NCBI GenBank assembly: GCA_016801845.1
Contig: CM028923.1
Span: 17,282,679-17,346,678 of the forward strand
DNA from: Polydactylus sextarius
Taxonomy: Eukaryota; Chordata; Actinopteri; Polynemidae
Direction: 5' to 3'
DNA: 64,000 nucleotides
Under the pieces are notes generated by a model. That model was not told where the DNA came from. It worked only from the letters and a program-made list of their open reading frames with translations, and searched no databases. Positions 13,201-24,573 of this stretch are shown here, piece by piece. Made by a program: the position numbers and the translations under genes. Within the stretch, counting starts at the first letter, position 1; each line of letters begins with the position of its first letter.

Positions 13201-14097
13201 TTCCTGCTCACCGTTGCAGCTCTGGAGCGATGCCTCACTGCTGCTGCCGCCACACAACGTGACAAACCCAATGGTGGTGAGGATGATGACAGGGACAGAC
13301 ATTTGTAAATCAACAAAAACATGTTAAAATAAAAACAAACAATCATGAAGACTATTTTCTTGGCAGGTCGCTCCTGGTCGCCGCTTTCCATCCGTCTGTC
13401 AGTCTTCCTGTGTTTCCTGTTGGGGTTGGCCGTCACGCTGCCCCCTATGGTGGCTGGGCACAGCAGCACCTCCCTCTGTTTATTGCTGCCCTCCTCCTCA
13501 TCATCATCTTCCTCCTCTTCCCTGGCCTTCTCCGTATCCCTGGTCCTCCTCGACTCACTGTGTTTCCTCCTCATGACGTTCGCCTACACGGGCCTCTACT
13601 GTCGTGCAAATAAAGCTCCGCCCACCTCAGACGAGGAGGCGGCGCTGACTCGACACATTGCCTGGCTGCTCTTCTCCGACTGCCTCCTCTACCTCCCTGT
13701 GGCCTTTCTCTCCTTCTCTTCCCTGCTGCACCTCCCGGCCGCCGGACCTGAGGCAGCGAAGGGCGTCCTGCTGCTCGTGGCGCCGCTGCCTGCCTGCGTC
13801 AACCCGCTACTCTACCTCTTCTTCAACCCTCTTGCCAGGGAGGAGCTGGCGGCACTCGCCAAACGCACCTGTGGCGCCGTGAGACTACACAGGTGGGGAG
13901 GAGAAGGAGCAGGTGGAAGGTCGATGCCTGTAATGATGGATTCGACGTATGACGAGGACGCAGAGAAACAGTCGTGCGACTCGACTCAGGCACTGGTGGC
14001 CGTTGGAGCCTCGAAGGAGGAAGAGGAGGAGGAGGAGAGAGGAAAGATGAAGAGCGAAACACCACATTCAGTGGCGTTTCTTGTTCCGCGTCATTAG
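4466..14097 (+). CDS. lgr5: Leucine-rich-repeat G-protein-coupled receptor, LGR4/5/6 family, 5' partial (probably lgr5)
   Basis: Members of this family bind R-spondins at the plasma membrane and boost Wnt signalling. Fourteen exons join in frame: 4466-4534, 4829-4900, 5809-5880, 5967-6035, 6641-6712, 6797-6862, 7159-7230, 8903-8974, 9907-10032, 10367-10512, 11337-11420, 11518-11761, 13122-13276, 13367-14097. They give 682 residues plus stop; the signal peptide and first LRRs lie upstream of the window. The first eight exons are 66-72 nt, one LRR each, split inside the same Leu codon, as in LGR genes. The cysteine-rich hinge (AFQCCAF), the TM3 cysteine (FLCRLSG), TM7 (PLPACVNPLLY) and the tail motif EKQSCDSTQALV are visible. 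The tail ends SVAFLVPRH, which resembles the LGR5 end as I recall it. Two introns interrupt the 7TM domain. Ten serines occupy extracellular loop 2. Family assignment is firm; lgr5 over lgr4/lgr6 rests on the tail and on synteny. Confidence 0.9.
5100..5640 (+). repeat. Degenerate repeat array with GTGATGTGTTCAGGTGCA-like units (forward)
   Basis: Units resembling GTGATGTGTTCAGGTGCA recur through this lgr5 intron at variable spacing, the clearest at about 5596-5614. The same unit appears reverse-complemented in the intron after the next two exons. A local hairpin (ACACCATAGTG ... CACTATGGTGT) lies inside the array. Confidence 0.75.
6225..6535 (-). repeat. Degenerate repeat array, reverse complement of the 5100-5640 units
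   Basis: Units resembling TGCACCTGAACACACCAC recur at about 6306, 6338, 6421 and 6460. They are the reverse complement of the array upstream of lgr5 exons 5809-5880 and 5967-6035. A weak further copy is seen around 7840-7890. Confidence 0.75.
7116..7155 (+). repeat. (TG)n tract forming the 3' end of an lgr5 intron
   Basis: A run of TG dinucleotides leads directly into TGTTGCAG, the acceptor of the lgr5 exon at 7159. It takes the place usually held by a polypyrimidine tract. A similar tract (about 6611-6635) precedes the exon at 6641. Confidence 0.9.
7236..7288 (+). repeat. (CA)n tract just inside an lgr5 5' splice site
   Basis: CA dinucleotides, with one short interruption, begin a few bases after the donor of the exon ending at 7230. 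Confidence 0.9.
10575..10640. mobile_element. Short non-LTR retrotransposon 3'-tail-like remnant
   Basis: An (AGAC/AGAT)n stretch is followed by GACTTTATTGATCATTTTGG and then GGAAATTGAAG. This layout resembles the 3' tails of common teleost LINE/SINE copies that read ACTTTATTGATCCC. It lies in an lgr5 intron. The exact family cannot be named without a repeat library. Confidence 0.5.
11190..11262. repeat. Fragment of a teleost interspersed repeat carrying a perfect ERE palindrome
   Basis: The text around TTGGTCAAAGGTCA and AAGGTCACTGTGACCTCA matches a widespread fish repeat of which a fuller, more diverged copy lies near 33095-33300. At 11231-11245 it spells AGGTCACTGTGACCT, a perfect estrogen-response-element palindrome. 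Confidence 0.6.
12121..12699. mobile_element. Non-autonomous fold-back DNA element (MITE-like) in an lgr5 7TM intron
   Basis: The left arm (12121-12241) and the reverse complement of the right arm (12595-12699) align over roughly 105-120 bp. Both begin AAGGTCC and share CAGGATAC, GAGACGGAC, TGCATAAT and GTAGCAGTACACAG. A second partial copy of the terminal sequence lies inside at about 12559-12585. No transposase frame is visible. The target-site duplication is unclear, so the superfamily is not assigned. Confidence 0.75.
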
Positions 14098-17085
14098 ACT
14101 GACAAACACACACACACTTGGGGCTTAAAGTTCTCACCTGTACAAGGCTTCACTCATCAGTCATACTCTTCAGTACCTTAAGTACCAAATATAAATGTCT
14201 GTTATACAAACAGTTCATAGGTTGATCATATTTTGAATCATTAATCTGAAGCTGTTAAGTAACTACAAGACTAGAAGTACAAATACCTCAAAACTATCCT
14301 TAAATACAGTACGAGTCAATGTACTTAATTTCTCTTTGAATTCCAGACAAAATGCAATAGAAAATGCATTTTAAGTTGTGCTGTTTCAAAACTTTTACCT
14401 ACAGAATGAAGTGTCCATTTATTTAAATGTATGTTTCTGATATTGCTCCACTTAATAGAGACGCTGAGTTCAACAGTAAACTATTACTTGGCAAGAGCTA
14501 GACAGCAACACCAGCTTTGATCTTATCATGCTAACTAGCTAGCCTGAGCCCAGCTCAGTCAGAAAACTGGCTCATGGCACCTTTAAATCGAAATTAAATT
14601 TTCCCATCGAGCTCATTAGCAACACAATAAGCAAGATCAATTAAAAGCACAATGATACATGGTTTAAGATTTGACCAAACTGAGACTTTGTTTCATTTCA
14701 TCGTCTGTGTTGGAGCTCAGTAACTCTGCCGTTAACCAGACACAAGGACAAAAAAACGGAAGTTTCACAACAAGAAACTTTGCATTTACTGGACGACTGA
14801 ATGAAACAGAAACAGTACGTCTCAATGGAACCTGGTAAATCACATGCCTGCTCCACAAAGGATGGACCCTTTGGACTTTTGTGATCCTTTGAGTCTTCTT
14901 CAAGACAACAAACTGTCAAAAGTTTCCTATTGTGGTTGTAATGCACACTGCAACCTGTAGAGGGACCATGGTAGGACTTTGGCAGGTGAGACAAAGACCA
15001 CACACACACACACACACACAGTTACAGACACAGCTAGACTGATGCGACTGTAGCAGATATGTAGCGGAAGACAGTGAAAGAAAACAAAAGGAAATTTAAA
15101 ACTCGGTGCTGACCATGAACACACCACCATTTTAACTTAAAGTCTTTATCTCTCTCCATCTCTGTTGTTGTCTTTCATTTTTTCTTGACCATCTTTTATT
15201 TCATTTCATTTTGCTGTCTTATGTCCTGAGAATGTCGACCAAAAGCTAAAAGGATCAAAATAAGACAAGTCTGCTGATCTATGATGGGTCAATCCTGGGT
15301 CACATGTCTCACGCACAGACACACACTCACACACACATTGAGGAGAATTCAGCAGCTTTTATTTTGAAAGATGACATGATTTACAGCATTGCATTCCCCA
15401 AACATGCAACCAAATGTTGTAGCAATTGCTGTTGGACCAGTTTATTTCTGTGTGTGTGTGACAGAGAGAAAGTGTGTGTGTGTGTGTGTGTATGCGCGCG
15501 TGTGTGCAGCCAATGTGTTTTTACAAGTGTGTTAGAAAAGTGCAGCATCTGTGTGAGTTTTGTCACAGAGTTGATCCTTAAACTAAAAAACAGGAACCAG
15601 AAGGCAAACTGAGGCTCGTGCTCAGCCACTGAAAGAAAAACACGTCAAAAAAAAAAAAAAAAAAAAAAACACCACATCTGTCTTGTTTTAGTTACATTGG
15701 CAACGACACGATCTACAGTTTGGCTTTTTGATTTTTCTTTGAGGGCCACGAGCGTCATAAAAGACCAAAAACAACAGTGCGTCAGTGTCAGTCTGAATGA
15801 CTGCATATAAAGATGACCGACGTGGGGCTTCAGACCCGTGCTGCCGTGCCACCGGTGGGTGATCTAGCCATCATGTCATTAAATCTTTATTTTCAGTCCA
15901 TGGCTACGTTAGCACTGCAGTTAATCAGATTTGTTTGCTCCTTGTGACCATGTGAACAGCAGCAGTCACACTGAATCTGCAGGTGCCACTGAGTCACAGA
16001 GCCGAATAGAACATGCGTTAACGACAACCCTAGTATTTAATACGTTTATTTCTCCTCTTCCTTCTTCTCAACATCATCCACACATTCGACTGTGCATGCG
16101 GTTCAGTTCACACAGCAGGCAGCATACAGGCTATGTGTAAAATGTAAATTGAGCAGCCAAACAAAAACTCAGTTGCGATCATTAAGTTGTAATTGAGCAT
16201 TAAGGCCTGCAGTGTGAACGTAGCCTATGACAAGGGTTGATGTACAACACAAAATAGCGACATTTTTACAATATAGAGGAAACAATGGGAACTATTTTCA
16301 GCGGCGGATTAATCCATGTTTGATTGTCTAGTGAATATTTGTGATGTTTGACCTTTTATTATTTTTTATTTTAAAGAAAATGTCCTTACTACCTGTTTCA
16401 GGTGACAAATAAAATGCTAAAGGGCAAAGATTGATACAAAGATCTTATCATTAAAGCTGATTAATTTTGTCTTATAGACCTATTGTGAGTGTATGAATGT
16501 GTGTATAATGTGTTTATACATATTGTTGTAAATACAGGCTACTGTGACAATCTTATGTTTCCATTACATAGACTGTGAGAAATATCTTTGCTGAAATAAT
16601 GTTTATAATGTTTTGTATATACAGTATGATACCGGTTTTCAATATATTCTCAGTACAGATATTTGTCATTTTCTTTGTTTTTCTTTCTTTTTTGCTATGA
16701 ATTGTAAAATTTCATATTTTTTATCTGCATTACTCTGAAGATTTTACTTAATAGATAATCATGTTACATGTTGCACGAACATTACCCACAAACAACATCT
16801 TTCAGCTGCAGCTCACAGTCTTCGACTGTGCAACCTCCGCCCCACTACAGCATAGCAACAGAGATGTTTTTTTTTTTTTACAGAATGTCTGCTGTGTAAC
16901 AGTTTAACCGCTGCTCTTTCCTGTGATCAGCACTAAAAAAAAAAAAAAAAAAGTTTCTTAGACTCAGCGCCTTCCGTCTGCTTCTGTTGTAAACTGTTGT
17001 AAATGATACAAGTGTTTTTGTGATATTTTTGTCTGTAAACTCCAGAGTGAAGTTTTAGTTTGTGGTGTTTATATAAAGCAACAGC
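14098..17085. other. lgr5 3' untranslated and downstream region
   Basis: No coding exon was recognised. A plausible poly(A) signal lies at 16408-16413, which would imply a 3' UTR of about 2.3 kb, but the real end is unknown. The stretch includes short CA/GT repeats near 15000 and 15473-15507 and an A23 run at 15647-15669. Confidence 0.5.
16408..16413 (+). terminator. Possible lgr5 poly(A) signal AATAAA
   Basis: Canonical hexamer about 2.3 kb downstream of the lgr5 stop. No downstream element was assessed, so the assignment is tentative. Confidence 0.3.
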
Positions 17086-17124
17086 GTGTCTGTAACTGCT
17101 CTGAGTTGTCTTTCAGGAGGTGGT

Positions 17125-17148
17125 GGGGTGTGGGGTGGGGTGGTGGGG
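17125..17148 (+). other. Four-tetrad G-quadruplex motif
   Basis: Four GGGG runs (17125-17128, 17132-17135, 17137-17140, 17145-17148) are separated by loops of 3, 1 and 4 bases, meeting the canonical G4 rule on the + strand. Confidence 0.85.
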
Positions 17149-17159
17149 TGCATCATGTC

Positions 17160-17270
17160 TCTCAGTGAGACACATGATGCTGCTTTCCCAGTAGATACGC
17201 CCTCTCTAGGCTGGTCAGCGCCATGCGTTCTTTATCTTATGGGGAGAGATTGTACATTCCCCATAGTTAC
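17160..17270 (+). repeat. Dispersed repeat, copy A (about 110 bp)
   Basis: This segment aligns in the same orientation with 39807-39915, starting TCTCAGTGAGACACATGATG. Shared blocks include CCCAGTAG, AGGCTGGTCAGC, ATCTTATGGG and CCATAG. The two copies lie 22.6 kb apart. The family is not recognised. Confidence 0.75.
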
Positions 17271-18232
17271 GGACGTAACGATGGAACATGTTGTGTTTCT
17301 ATTTTGGGGAGAGGGGTGAAGATGGATCTTGATCTTGAAGACTCAATCCTTCTTGCTAAAGACTACATCCAATCTTCTTTAGTTCAAAAAGACAACCAAG
17401 ACCCATATGAACCAACCGAAAAAAATCAGTGCTGGATGTTGGACTAAAGAGCGTTCAGCCAAATCAGTCCAGGACAATCAGTGGGAAGACAAGTTGATGG
17501 AGTTGATGTAGGAAGTATGATGCTCTTGGACATGTTCTGGGAAAGTGGGAAATCATTTCCACCATTTTGAACCTGATTTTAAGTTCCAACAAATCTCTAG
17601 TCAAGTATTGTGTTTTTTTGGCTCATTGCAGACATCTCCAGTCATTAATGAAAAGGTACATGAAACAACACTTCTAAGCTTCAATATGTAGATGTGATTC
17701 AAAGTCAATGAAACATCTGCTAAATGCAGGATGTAGCAGATGGAACTAGACCACAACAAGGAGAGAAGCCACACTATACACTGTGCTGGTTGTAGTATTT
17801 CTAAAAACTGAACCAGAAAAGTGTAAAGAAAAATTATAGTAATTAGTCATCATCTCAATGCAGTGCATGGCCATTAATACTAACGTTGGTAATGTAGCGA
17901 CAGTAAATAATTAAATATAGCACGTTTAAGTTTTGATAATAACTCGACCATATATGACCACGAGTGCAGAGTCTCAGATCTTCTCTCATCTTTGGTCTGT
18001 ACACTTTTTTATGGTGATTCACGCAGCTCATCGTCAGTTGGTTTGAGACTGAACAAATACTGTGATTCATCCTGGATTTTGATTAAAAGGGACTTTAATG
18101 AATTGCACAATGATCCAGAGCAGCACCAGCATTAAACGTGCCATGCCACGCAAATCTGTTTTTACCTGTAGTTTTTGAATAGGACAATATGATAGGTCTA
18201 TGTGAGTTTGATATAGGAGCAATATTTTCAAG

Positions 18233-18234
<2 letters not shown>

Positions 18235-18308
<74 letters not shown>
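18235..18308. repeat. (AT)37 microsatellite
   Basis: A pure 74-bp run of alternating A and T that can extrude as a cruciform and is likely unstable. It lies in intergenic DNA between lgr5 and myrfl. Confidence 0.98.
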
Positions 18309-18311
<3 letters not shown>

Positions 18312-19799
18312 CAAACTTTTCATTAAACAACATCAAAGGATGATAATAGCCAGGTCCTCATTAGCAGCTGTTAGCCAATCAGAGTTAAGCTGATTAACAT
18401 GTTGAATATTCATTAAAAAAACTGGCTCAGATCCAGCTGTGTCTTCCTGCAGGTTTAGAATGGCACCAAACACACACACACCCCCACACACACGGACAGC
18501 TCCAGCTGATTTGGATCATGATCACTGACTTGGTGAGGATCCACCTGTGCAGACACTGACTGACAGAGACCAGGTCCAGGTGCAGCATTCCTGGTTCTTG
18601 ATCCTGACAAGCTCCCGTTTTTCCTTCAGCTCCACAAACTCCACAAAACACTGATGAAGTTTCCTTCATCAGTGACTCAGCTCACAGAAGAAGAAATTGT
18701 CTCAGTAATTCATTTTCTAAGTGTGACGCATTGTTGATATTTAATTCTCTGAAAACTCGGAGCACTGCAGTGGTTTTTAAAGAAACTTTTTTCCTTGTGG
18801 CTACAGCCCAGAAAAAACAAAACGCAACCTGAGGTGAGTCACACCCTGAATTTATTCTAAAACAATCACACAATCACTCAGAGCAAACCACGAAGCGCCA
18901 CAGCTCTGACTCATTGCTAAATGTATTTAATGTTAACAAGGACAGACTGGAGCTCTCCGTGTTATTCAGGTTTAATTTGATGTTTTAAGTTTATCCAACA
19001 TTTTCTCAAATTCCACAAATTCCTGTTTTTAGTACACAGTACATGACAAATGAAAACTTTCAAGAAACATCCATTGTTTTCTTTTAAATCGTATTTATGA
19101 CTGCAATTTGCTGTGGTGAAAAATCTTTGTAAAAATAAATGGATGATGATATTTTATTCTCTGCAGGATATTAAACACAAACATCCATTTCTACACAAAT
19201 AAACTGCAACAGTAAACTGCATTTTGTAGGAAATAGATTTTTTTGCTGATGTCATAAAGATTTGTTTGGCAAGCTAAAAGCACAAATCAGTAAAAAGCTT
19301 TTTACCAACATATCTGATCCTGCAGTTTATGGCTGTGTTTAAATTCTCTAAACTTAAAAGTGCTGTATGTAAGTTTTGCTAATGCTACATATCTAACATT
19401 AGGGTGAGCAGCTCTCAACTGTCAACAACCAGACTAGAGGAAACTTTGGGTTATGGGTTTAGCATCAGACTTTGTAATTTTACTAATTCCTTTATTAATC
19501 CCACTGAGCAGAAAAGAGAATATGACGTTAATAATGATAAGAGGAATAAAAGATGAAGAAAATATATAGACACTGTTCATTGTGAAGTGTCCAGTGTAAG
19601 GTAAGGTAAGTGTTTAGATTGTTGGACATATAGTTGTGACTTACACATGAATACATAAAGATGAATCACATCCAGTGCATGTGATTACTGGAAGCAGCGA
19701 TGATTGTCAAGTCTTACAGCTGCTGGAAGGAATGAGCTGTAGTAGCTCTCCTTTATACATCTGTGGTAAAGCAGCCAGCCACCAAAAGAGCTCCTTAAA

Positions 19800-19930
19800 G
19801 GTGCTATATATATGTTTCTGTTCTGTTCTGTTCTGTTCTGTTCTCTTTTGTTCTGATCTGTTCTGTTTCTGTTAGCCATGAAACGTTCATATACCTCTTT
19901 AAAAGTGCTATATGGATGTTTCTGTTATGT
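19800..19930. repeat. TTCTG pentamer run between a short direct duplication
   Basis: The pentamer run TTCTG (about 19817-19865, last units imperfect) is bracketed by two versions of a segment reading GGTGCTATATATATGTTTCT and AGTGCTATATGGATGTTTCT. The layout suggests repeat expansion between duplicated flanks or insertion into an older repeat. Confidence 0.75.
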
Positions 19931-22900
19931 AACATTAGCGTTACCAGCTGGTTATTCACCAACCAATCAAGCAGAATTGATGTCAAACTTCACCAATGTG
20001 AACTCTATTTTTGCTATGACTTTCTTAAACTCTGCAGAATTAGGCCTGTCTCATCACTGTAACATCTAGTCTGCCCTGAAGAAATATTATAACCTCTTGT
20101 CTTGTAAACACTAACAATGGCTGAAACCATGACCGCCACCTGCTGGAGAGAAAACCTACATTTAGCATCTTTTTAATCAAAGTGCTTTTGTCCAATAAAC
20201 CACAGGCTGGACTCTGGCCAATCAGAGGAGTTCGACTGTTACAATTATCCAGTTTGTTTGAAGTGAAACAGCGCTGAAAGATGAAGATGAACATGTGGGT
20301 CCAAGCTGCTGTTTACAGAGTGCAGGTTGTGTCACCGCGGCAATGAGGTTCTGACATGCACCTGGTTGGCGCGGTAACGCTGTTTTTGCCGTAATCTGGG
20401 ATCCAGGTCACAGATAAGGAACTCGCCGGTGATAACGAAGACAATGGAGAGAGTGTGTGATTAGATAAGAGCAAACAGGAGAGTTATTGTGGAGCAGAAA
20501 TTATTTTTATGTTTCTCTGACAGAAGCTGCTCCGACTGTCAGAGGTCAGAGGTCAATAAAACAACGGAAGCTGCAAGTATTCGTACACTATTGTCAGCGT
20601 TTTATTGCAAACTGAGATGTGAACCTGCAGCTTTCAGACCAGAAAACCCAAGACGCGACCACAGCCTCATGTTTTTGTTATTTCTCCTTCAAAGACTCAG
20701 TCATGTGTTTTGTTTGGACGCTCTGCGTTCTTCAGTAGTCGCAGCCAAAAATGAACAACTCAATCATTTTCTATTGGCGAGTTCACTTTGTACCAACTGA
20801 CTATAACAACTGTCATAACTTGTAATTTGTACCAGGCTTTTAAAAAAAATGTTCAGTTCGAGAAAGTTCTTTGTAAAAAAAAAAAAAAAAAAAAAAAAAG
20901 TCAGTGTTTTTATGAGGCTTTTTTATTTTTTAAATGAAGCGTTACTGCTCATTTCACCTCTGACATTAAAAAAAAATAAATTAAAATAAAAATCTACAAA
21001 AATGGTTTCAAAACTTTTCTATGCGCTGCCAGGAATGAAATTGTGGTGGAGAAATATGACATTTGTTTATTATTGCGTTGGGCTGGCGGCGACTGGATTG
21101 ACACCACCACAGACCAGAACGTTTCACCACGGCAGCGTCAGAACATCAGTCATGTGAATCGTTTTTTCTGAAGAAGCGACTGACGACTTTGTTTGTGTTT
21201 TTTGGTTCCAGCGGCAGTAAAATGTTCACGGGTCATTTGGTTGCGTGTGGTTATATCATTGATAGAATAATTTCCATCTGAAACAGGTTGTCAGGACTTT
21301 AGACAACAAATGTCCGATGATATTTTTCTTTTAAAAAACAAAGCAAATTTATATTTATCTCAAATTACATTTTACTTCAAAAAGATATTGTATTTTCATC
21401 CAAAGCAGGAGGTTAGGACAATATTTTTTATAATAAAAATCAAATATAAAGATTAAACATTGCTAATGAACCAAATGTGCTAATGAACTAATGAAAACAG
21501 TCCCATCAAATGCACTTTACCTCCTTATTTTACAAATTAAACTATACATTTTGTTATGGACATCAAGAGGAGTTCTAAAAGCGTTCTAAGCAGGATGTCA
21601 GCCATTCAAAACATTTGGATCACCCCCTGGTGGTATAAGTCATGTTAGCAGATGGGGATATGGCCCAAATATAAAGTGTTACAGTTATTTTAGGTAGTTC
21701 ATATCAAGCTAATGTGTGTTTACTCGTTCATGTTTCTGTGATGCATGTGATTACATGTGTCATGACTGACAGATACACGTAGTGTGTTTCACCTCATTGT
21801 TTGTCCGCTGAGCTGGTTGAGACCAAAACGAGAGCTGAAAGAGGAATGAGAATAGTCCAGATGACTGATCATGTCACTGTGTAGGTGAACACAAACCATC
21901 AATTGTCTCAGTTTATTCATGATTATCCTTCAATTGTACAGGAAACTGGTTAACCAGAAACCTGTCTTTACTGCTTTGTTGTGGCTCCATATCTCCCCTG
22001 AGAAGGCAGGTGAGGTCAGTATGTGTTGGCAGAAGAGATAGGACTCTTGTACTGTAGCACCATCTACTGGACACAGACGTTCACAATTACTTAATTCAAT
22101 TGTATTTGACATTGTTGATCAATAATATATTTGTTCCATATAATTTCAAATTCTGAGTGGATAAGAATAAATGTATAGAGCTTGTTCTATTTGAATGTTT
22201 ATTTTTCTGTAATTGTATTTGGCAGCAGCGTGTTTCCATCAGTCAAATCAGAGTAGCTGAGTCCTGCGCTGACACCTGCTGGTCAAGAACCTTAATGACA
22301 GACTTCGTTAAGTTTTCAATTCAAGACAAACAAGATGTAAATACATTATTACATCTGAATCATGATATCATATTGTGATGTAATAATAGATATAAACAAT
22401 CAGTCTTAAATAAAACTTGATCATGTTACATTTTACATTTACTGATGTGGAGGGACCCAGTGTTCAGTCTGTGAGATGATTTAGTTTCACCCAAAAATGC
22501 ACCTTTAGTTTAATAATATCATTATGGAATTAAACAAACAACAGGAGAGCACGTTATGAATGACCCCAGTGGTTGCCACCATGTAGCAGAAGCGGAGGAG
22601 GCACTGACTGATACACAGTAAAAAGTCAAACATTGTTGCTCATTTAATAGTTTAATACAGTTCTCACTCCAATAGCCTACAAAGATTAGACTGTTGGGTT
22701 TCATTTTGTAATTTGTGTGTATGGGTCAATCTATTTTCTTAGATGGATGCAATATAAAATTGTAACAAACTGTCAAATTAAATTATACATTTGATCAAAT
22801 GACTTTAATTATTAAAGATTAAGACTAAATAAACTATCTGGAGTTAGAGTTAGAATCGGCTATTTTTGGATGAAAAGGACTTCATACCTTTAAGATTCTG

Positions 22901-23345
22901 CAGAAGATTGTTTATGAAGTCACTACATTACCTGAAGTCATTTTCCTGTCAACACCATCTTGAAAGTCTGTAAAACCCGATTGCCAAAATCAGATGGTGC
23001 TACTGCTAGAGCTATCTCCAAACAGTTAAACTATGCTGCTCTCTTTCAATTTTCACTTCAGTACAATACAGTAGAAATATCTGCTGAGCAAGAAGTCATT
23101 TGAGACCATTTGCTCAGCAGATAGCTTGCTGTGTGCACGTAACTTTCAACCCTCTAAACAAACTTTAGTCGATGACTTAACGCACTCATATCCCTTTAAA
23201 ACACCCATTTGTCATTGACAGCGGTAAGTTCTGGTATAGAACTTGTACTTAGATAGATGTATGGGAGCTGTTATTGTGTATTGTATTATAATAATTACTA
23301 ATTATTCATCTCAAACTCATCTTTGTATGTTGTTGCTGTTTCTAG

Positions 23346-24133
23346 ATCAGTGCTGAGTACATGAGAATCATGCCAGTGCCCTGAGAGCACCCTAAATTCA
23401 TACAGCAGCTGGAGAAATACCCCACTAATTTTTGCAGACAATAAGGAACAAGGGTGACAAAGGAATGGACCTGCAGACTGTAGATGAGGTATGTACAGGG
23501 AAACTTGGTATAATGTATAATGTTGAGATTATTGTGAATTTATATATATATATATACATCCACACGCACACACACCTGGCCAACAAAGCGCTGAATGTGG
23601 ACACCTCCCTAAGTCAGTATTTTATGATTCTTTCCTGATCTTTGTAGCTTCTAAGAGTTTTTCTGCTCTCATTCATGAATATTTAGCCTCTTCAGGATTA
23701 AAATGAAATAGAATAGAAAGGATCAGGTTGAAAGGCTGTCAAAGCACAAATGTATGTGTTTCCAGATGATAACCTGTTCTATGACCACACACACACACAC
23801 TCACACACACACAAAGGTAGGTGTGTTATGTGCCTGCGTCAGGTGTGTGAACTACTTTTACCTTTTTCCTGTTCCAAGCTCAAAGTCCACCTGACAGACA
23901 GAGACGATCCTCAGCTGCCACAAACAAGAAGAAGAAGAAAGACGATTGATCTAAAAAGGAAACGATTCGCTCTCACTGGGGCTCAAACTTCAAATACAGA
24001 AGAGGAAGAAGAGGATTATCTGCCACATTTGGAGAAACTGTGTCATAAATGGATTGTACCTCAGCCAAGGACGGGCTGGATCAGATCACACTGCCCATCG
24101 ACTGACTGGAGGCCATCTTGGAGAGACAGGCAG
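23346..24133 (+). other. Unrecognised exon-like segments, possible decayed gene
   Basis: Three segments between plausible splice sites read like protein. 23346-23437 reads EYMRIMPVP, then a stop, then EHPKFIQQLEKYPTNF. 23438-23488 gives 17 open codons between AG and GTATGT, including NKGDKGMDLQTVDE. 23881-24133 reads through TIDLKRKRFALTGAQTS and an acidic EEEEEDYLPHLEKL stretch to a GTGCGT donor. The in-frame stop in the first and the lack of a continuous frame suggest decay, or simply chance. No family was recognised. Confidence 0.25.
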
Positions 24134-24573
24134 GTGCGTTTGAACAAACATGTCTGCTGTTGTTTGTGTGGAACAGCTCAGAGCTGCTGCTGCTGCACCC
24201 ATCAGGGCAAATTTAATCAGTTTGATGTGATCTAGTCAAGGAGGAGAAAACAGCTAGACTTCCTTTAAAATTATTTATGTTGGAAAAAACAATTTTTCCC
24301 CAAAACAACTTAAAAGAACAAAACCTGCTTAAAATAGGTGATGGATGGACATGTAATGTGCATTTGAAATATCTACACACAGATTAGAGATTATCAATGA
24401 TGTGATGATGAGAAGGTAGAAATCATTTCCTGCAATGAAGGCAAGGCACCGTGACTGCTGCTGTCATGGCCATAACAACAAATCTCCCAAAGCACTGGCA
24501 GTGCAGATCTGGATATGATTCTGATCCACCATTGTTTGTACCAAAAGACGATCAAAAACAATCCCATCATTAA

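Larger units (their letters stand above)
17271..23345. other. Intergenic region between lgr5 and myrfl, no gene recognised
   Basis: Only short, unsupported frames occur. Visible content: the AT microsatellite; a TTCTG pentamer run at about 19817-19865 flanked by two similar segments containing AAAGTGCTATAT and ATGTTTCTGTT; an A25 run at 20875-20899; several CTCF-like motifs; and a low-repeat segment at 20321-20480 with two AGATAAG sites. Confidence 0.55.

Noticed and set aside
13116..13574. 152-codon open frame on the - strand
   Set aside because: It lies antisense to two lgr5 7TM exons and reflects their codon bias; no motif of its own.
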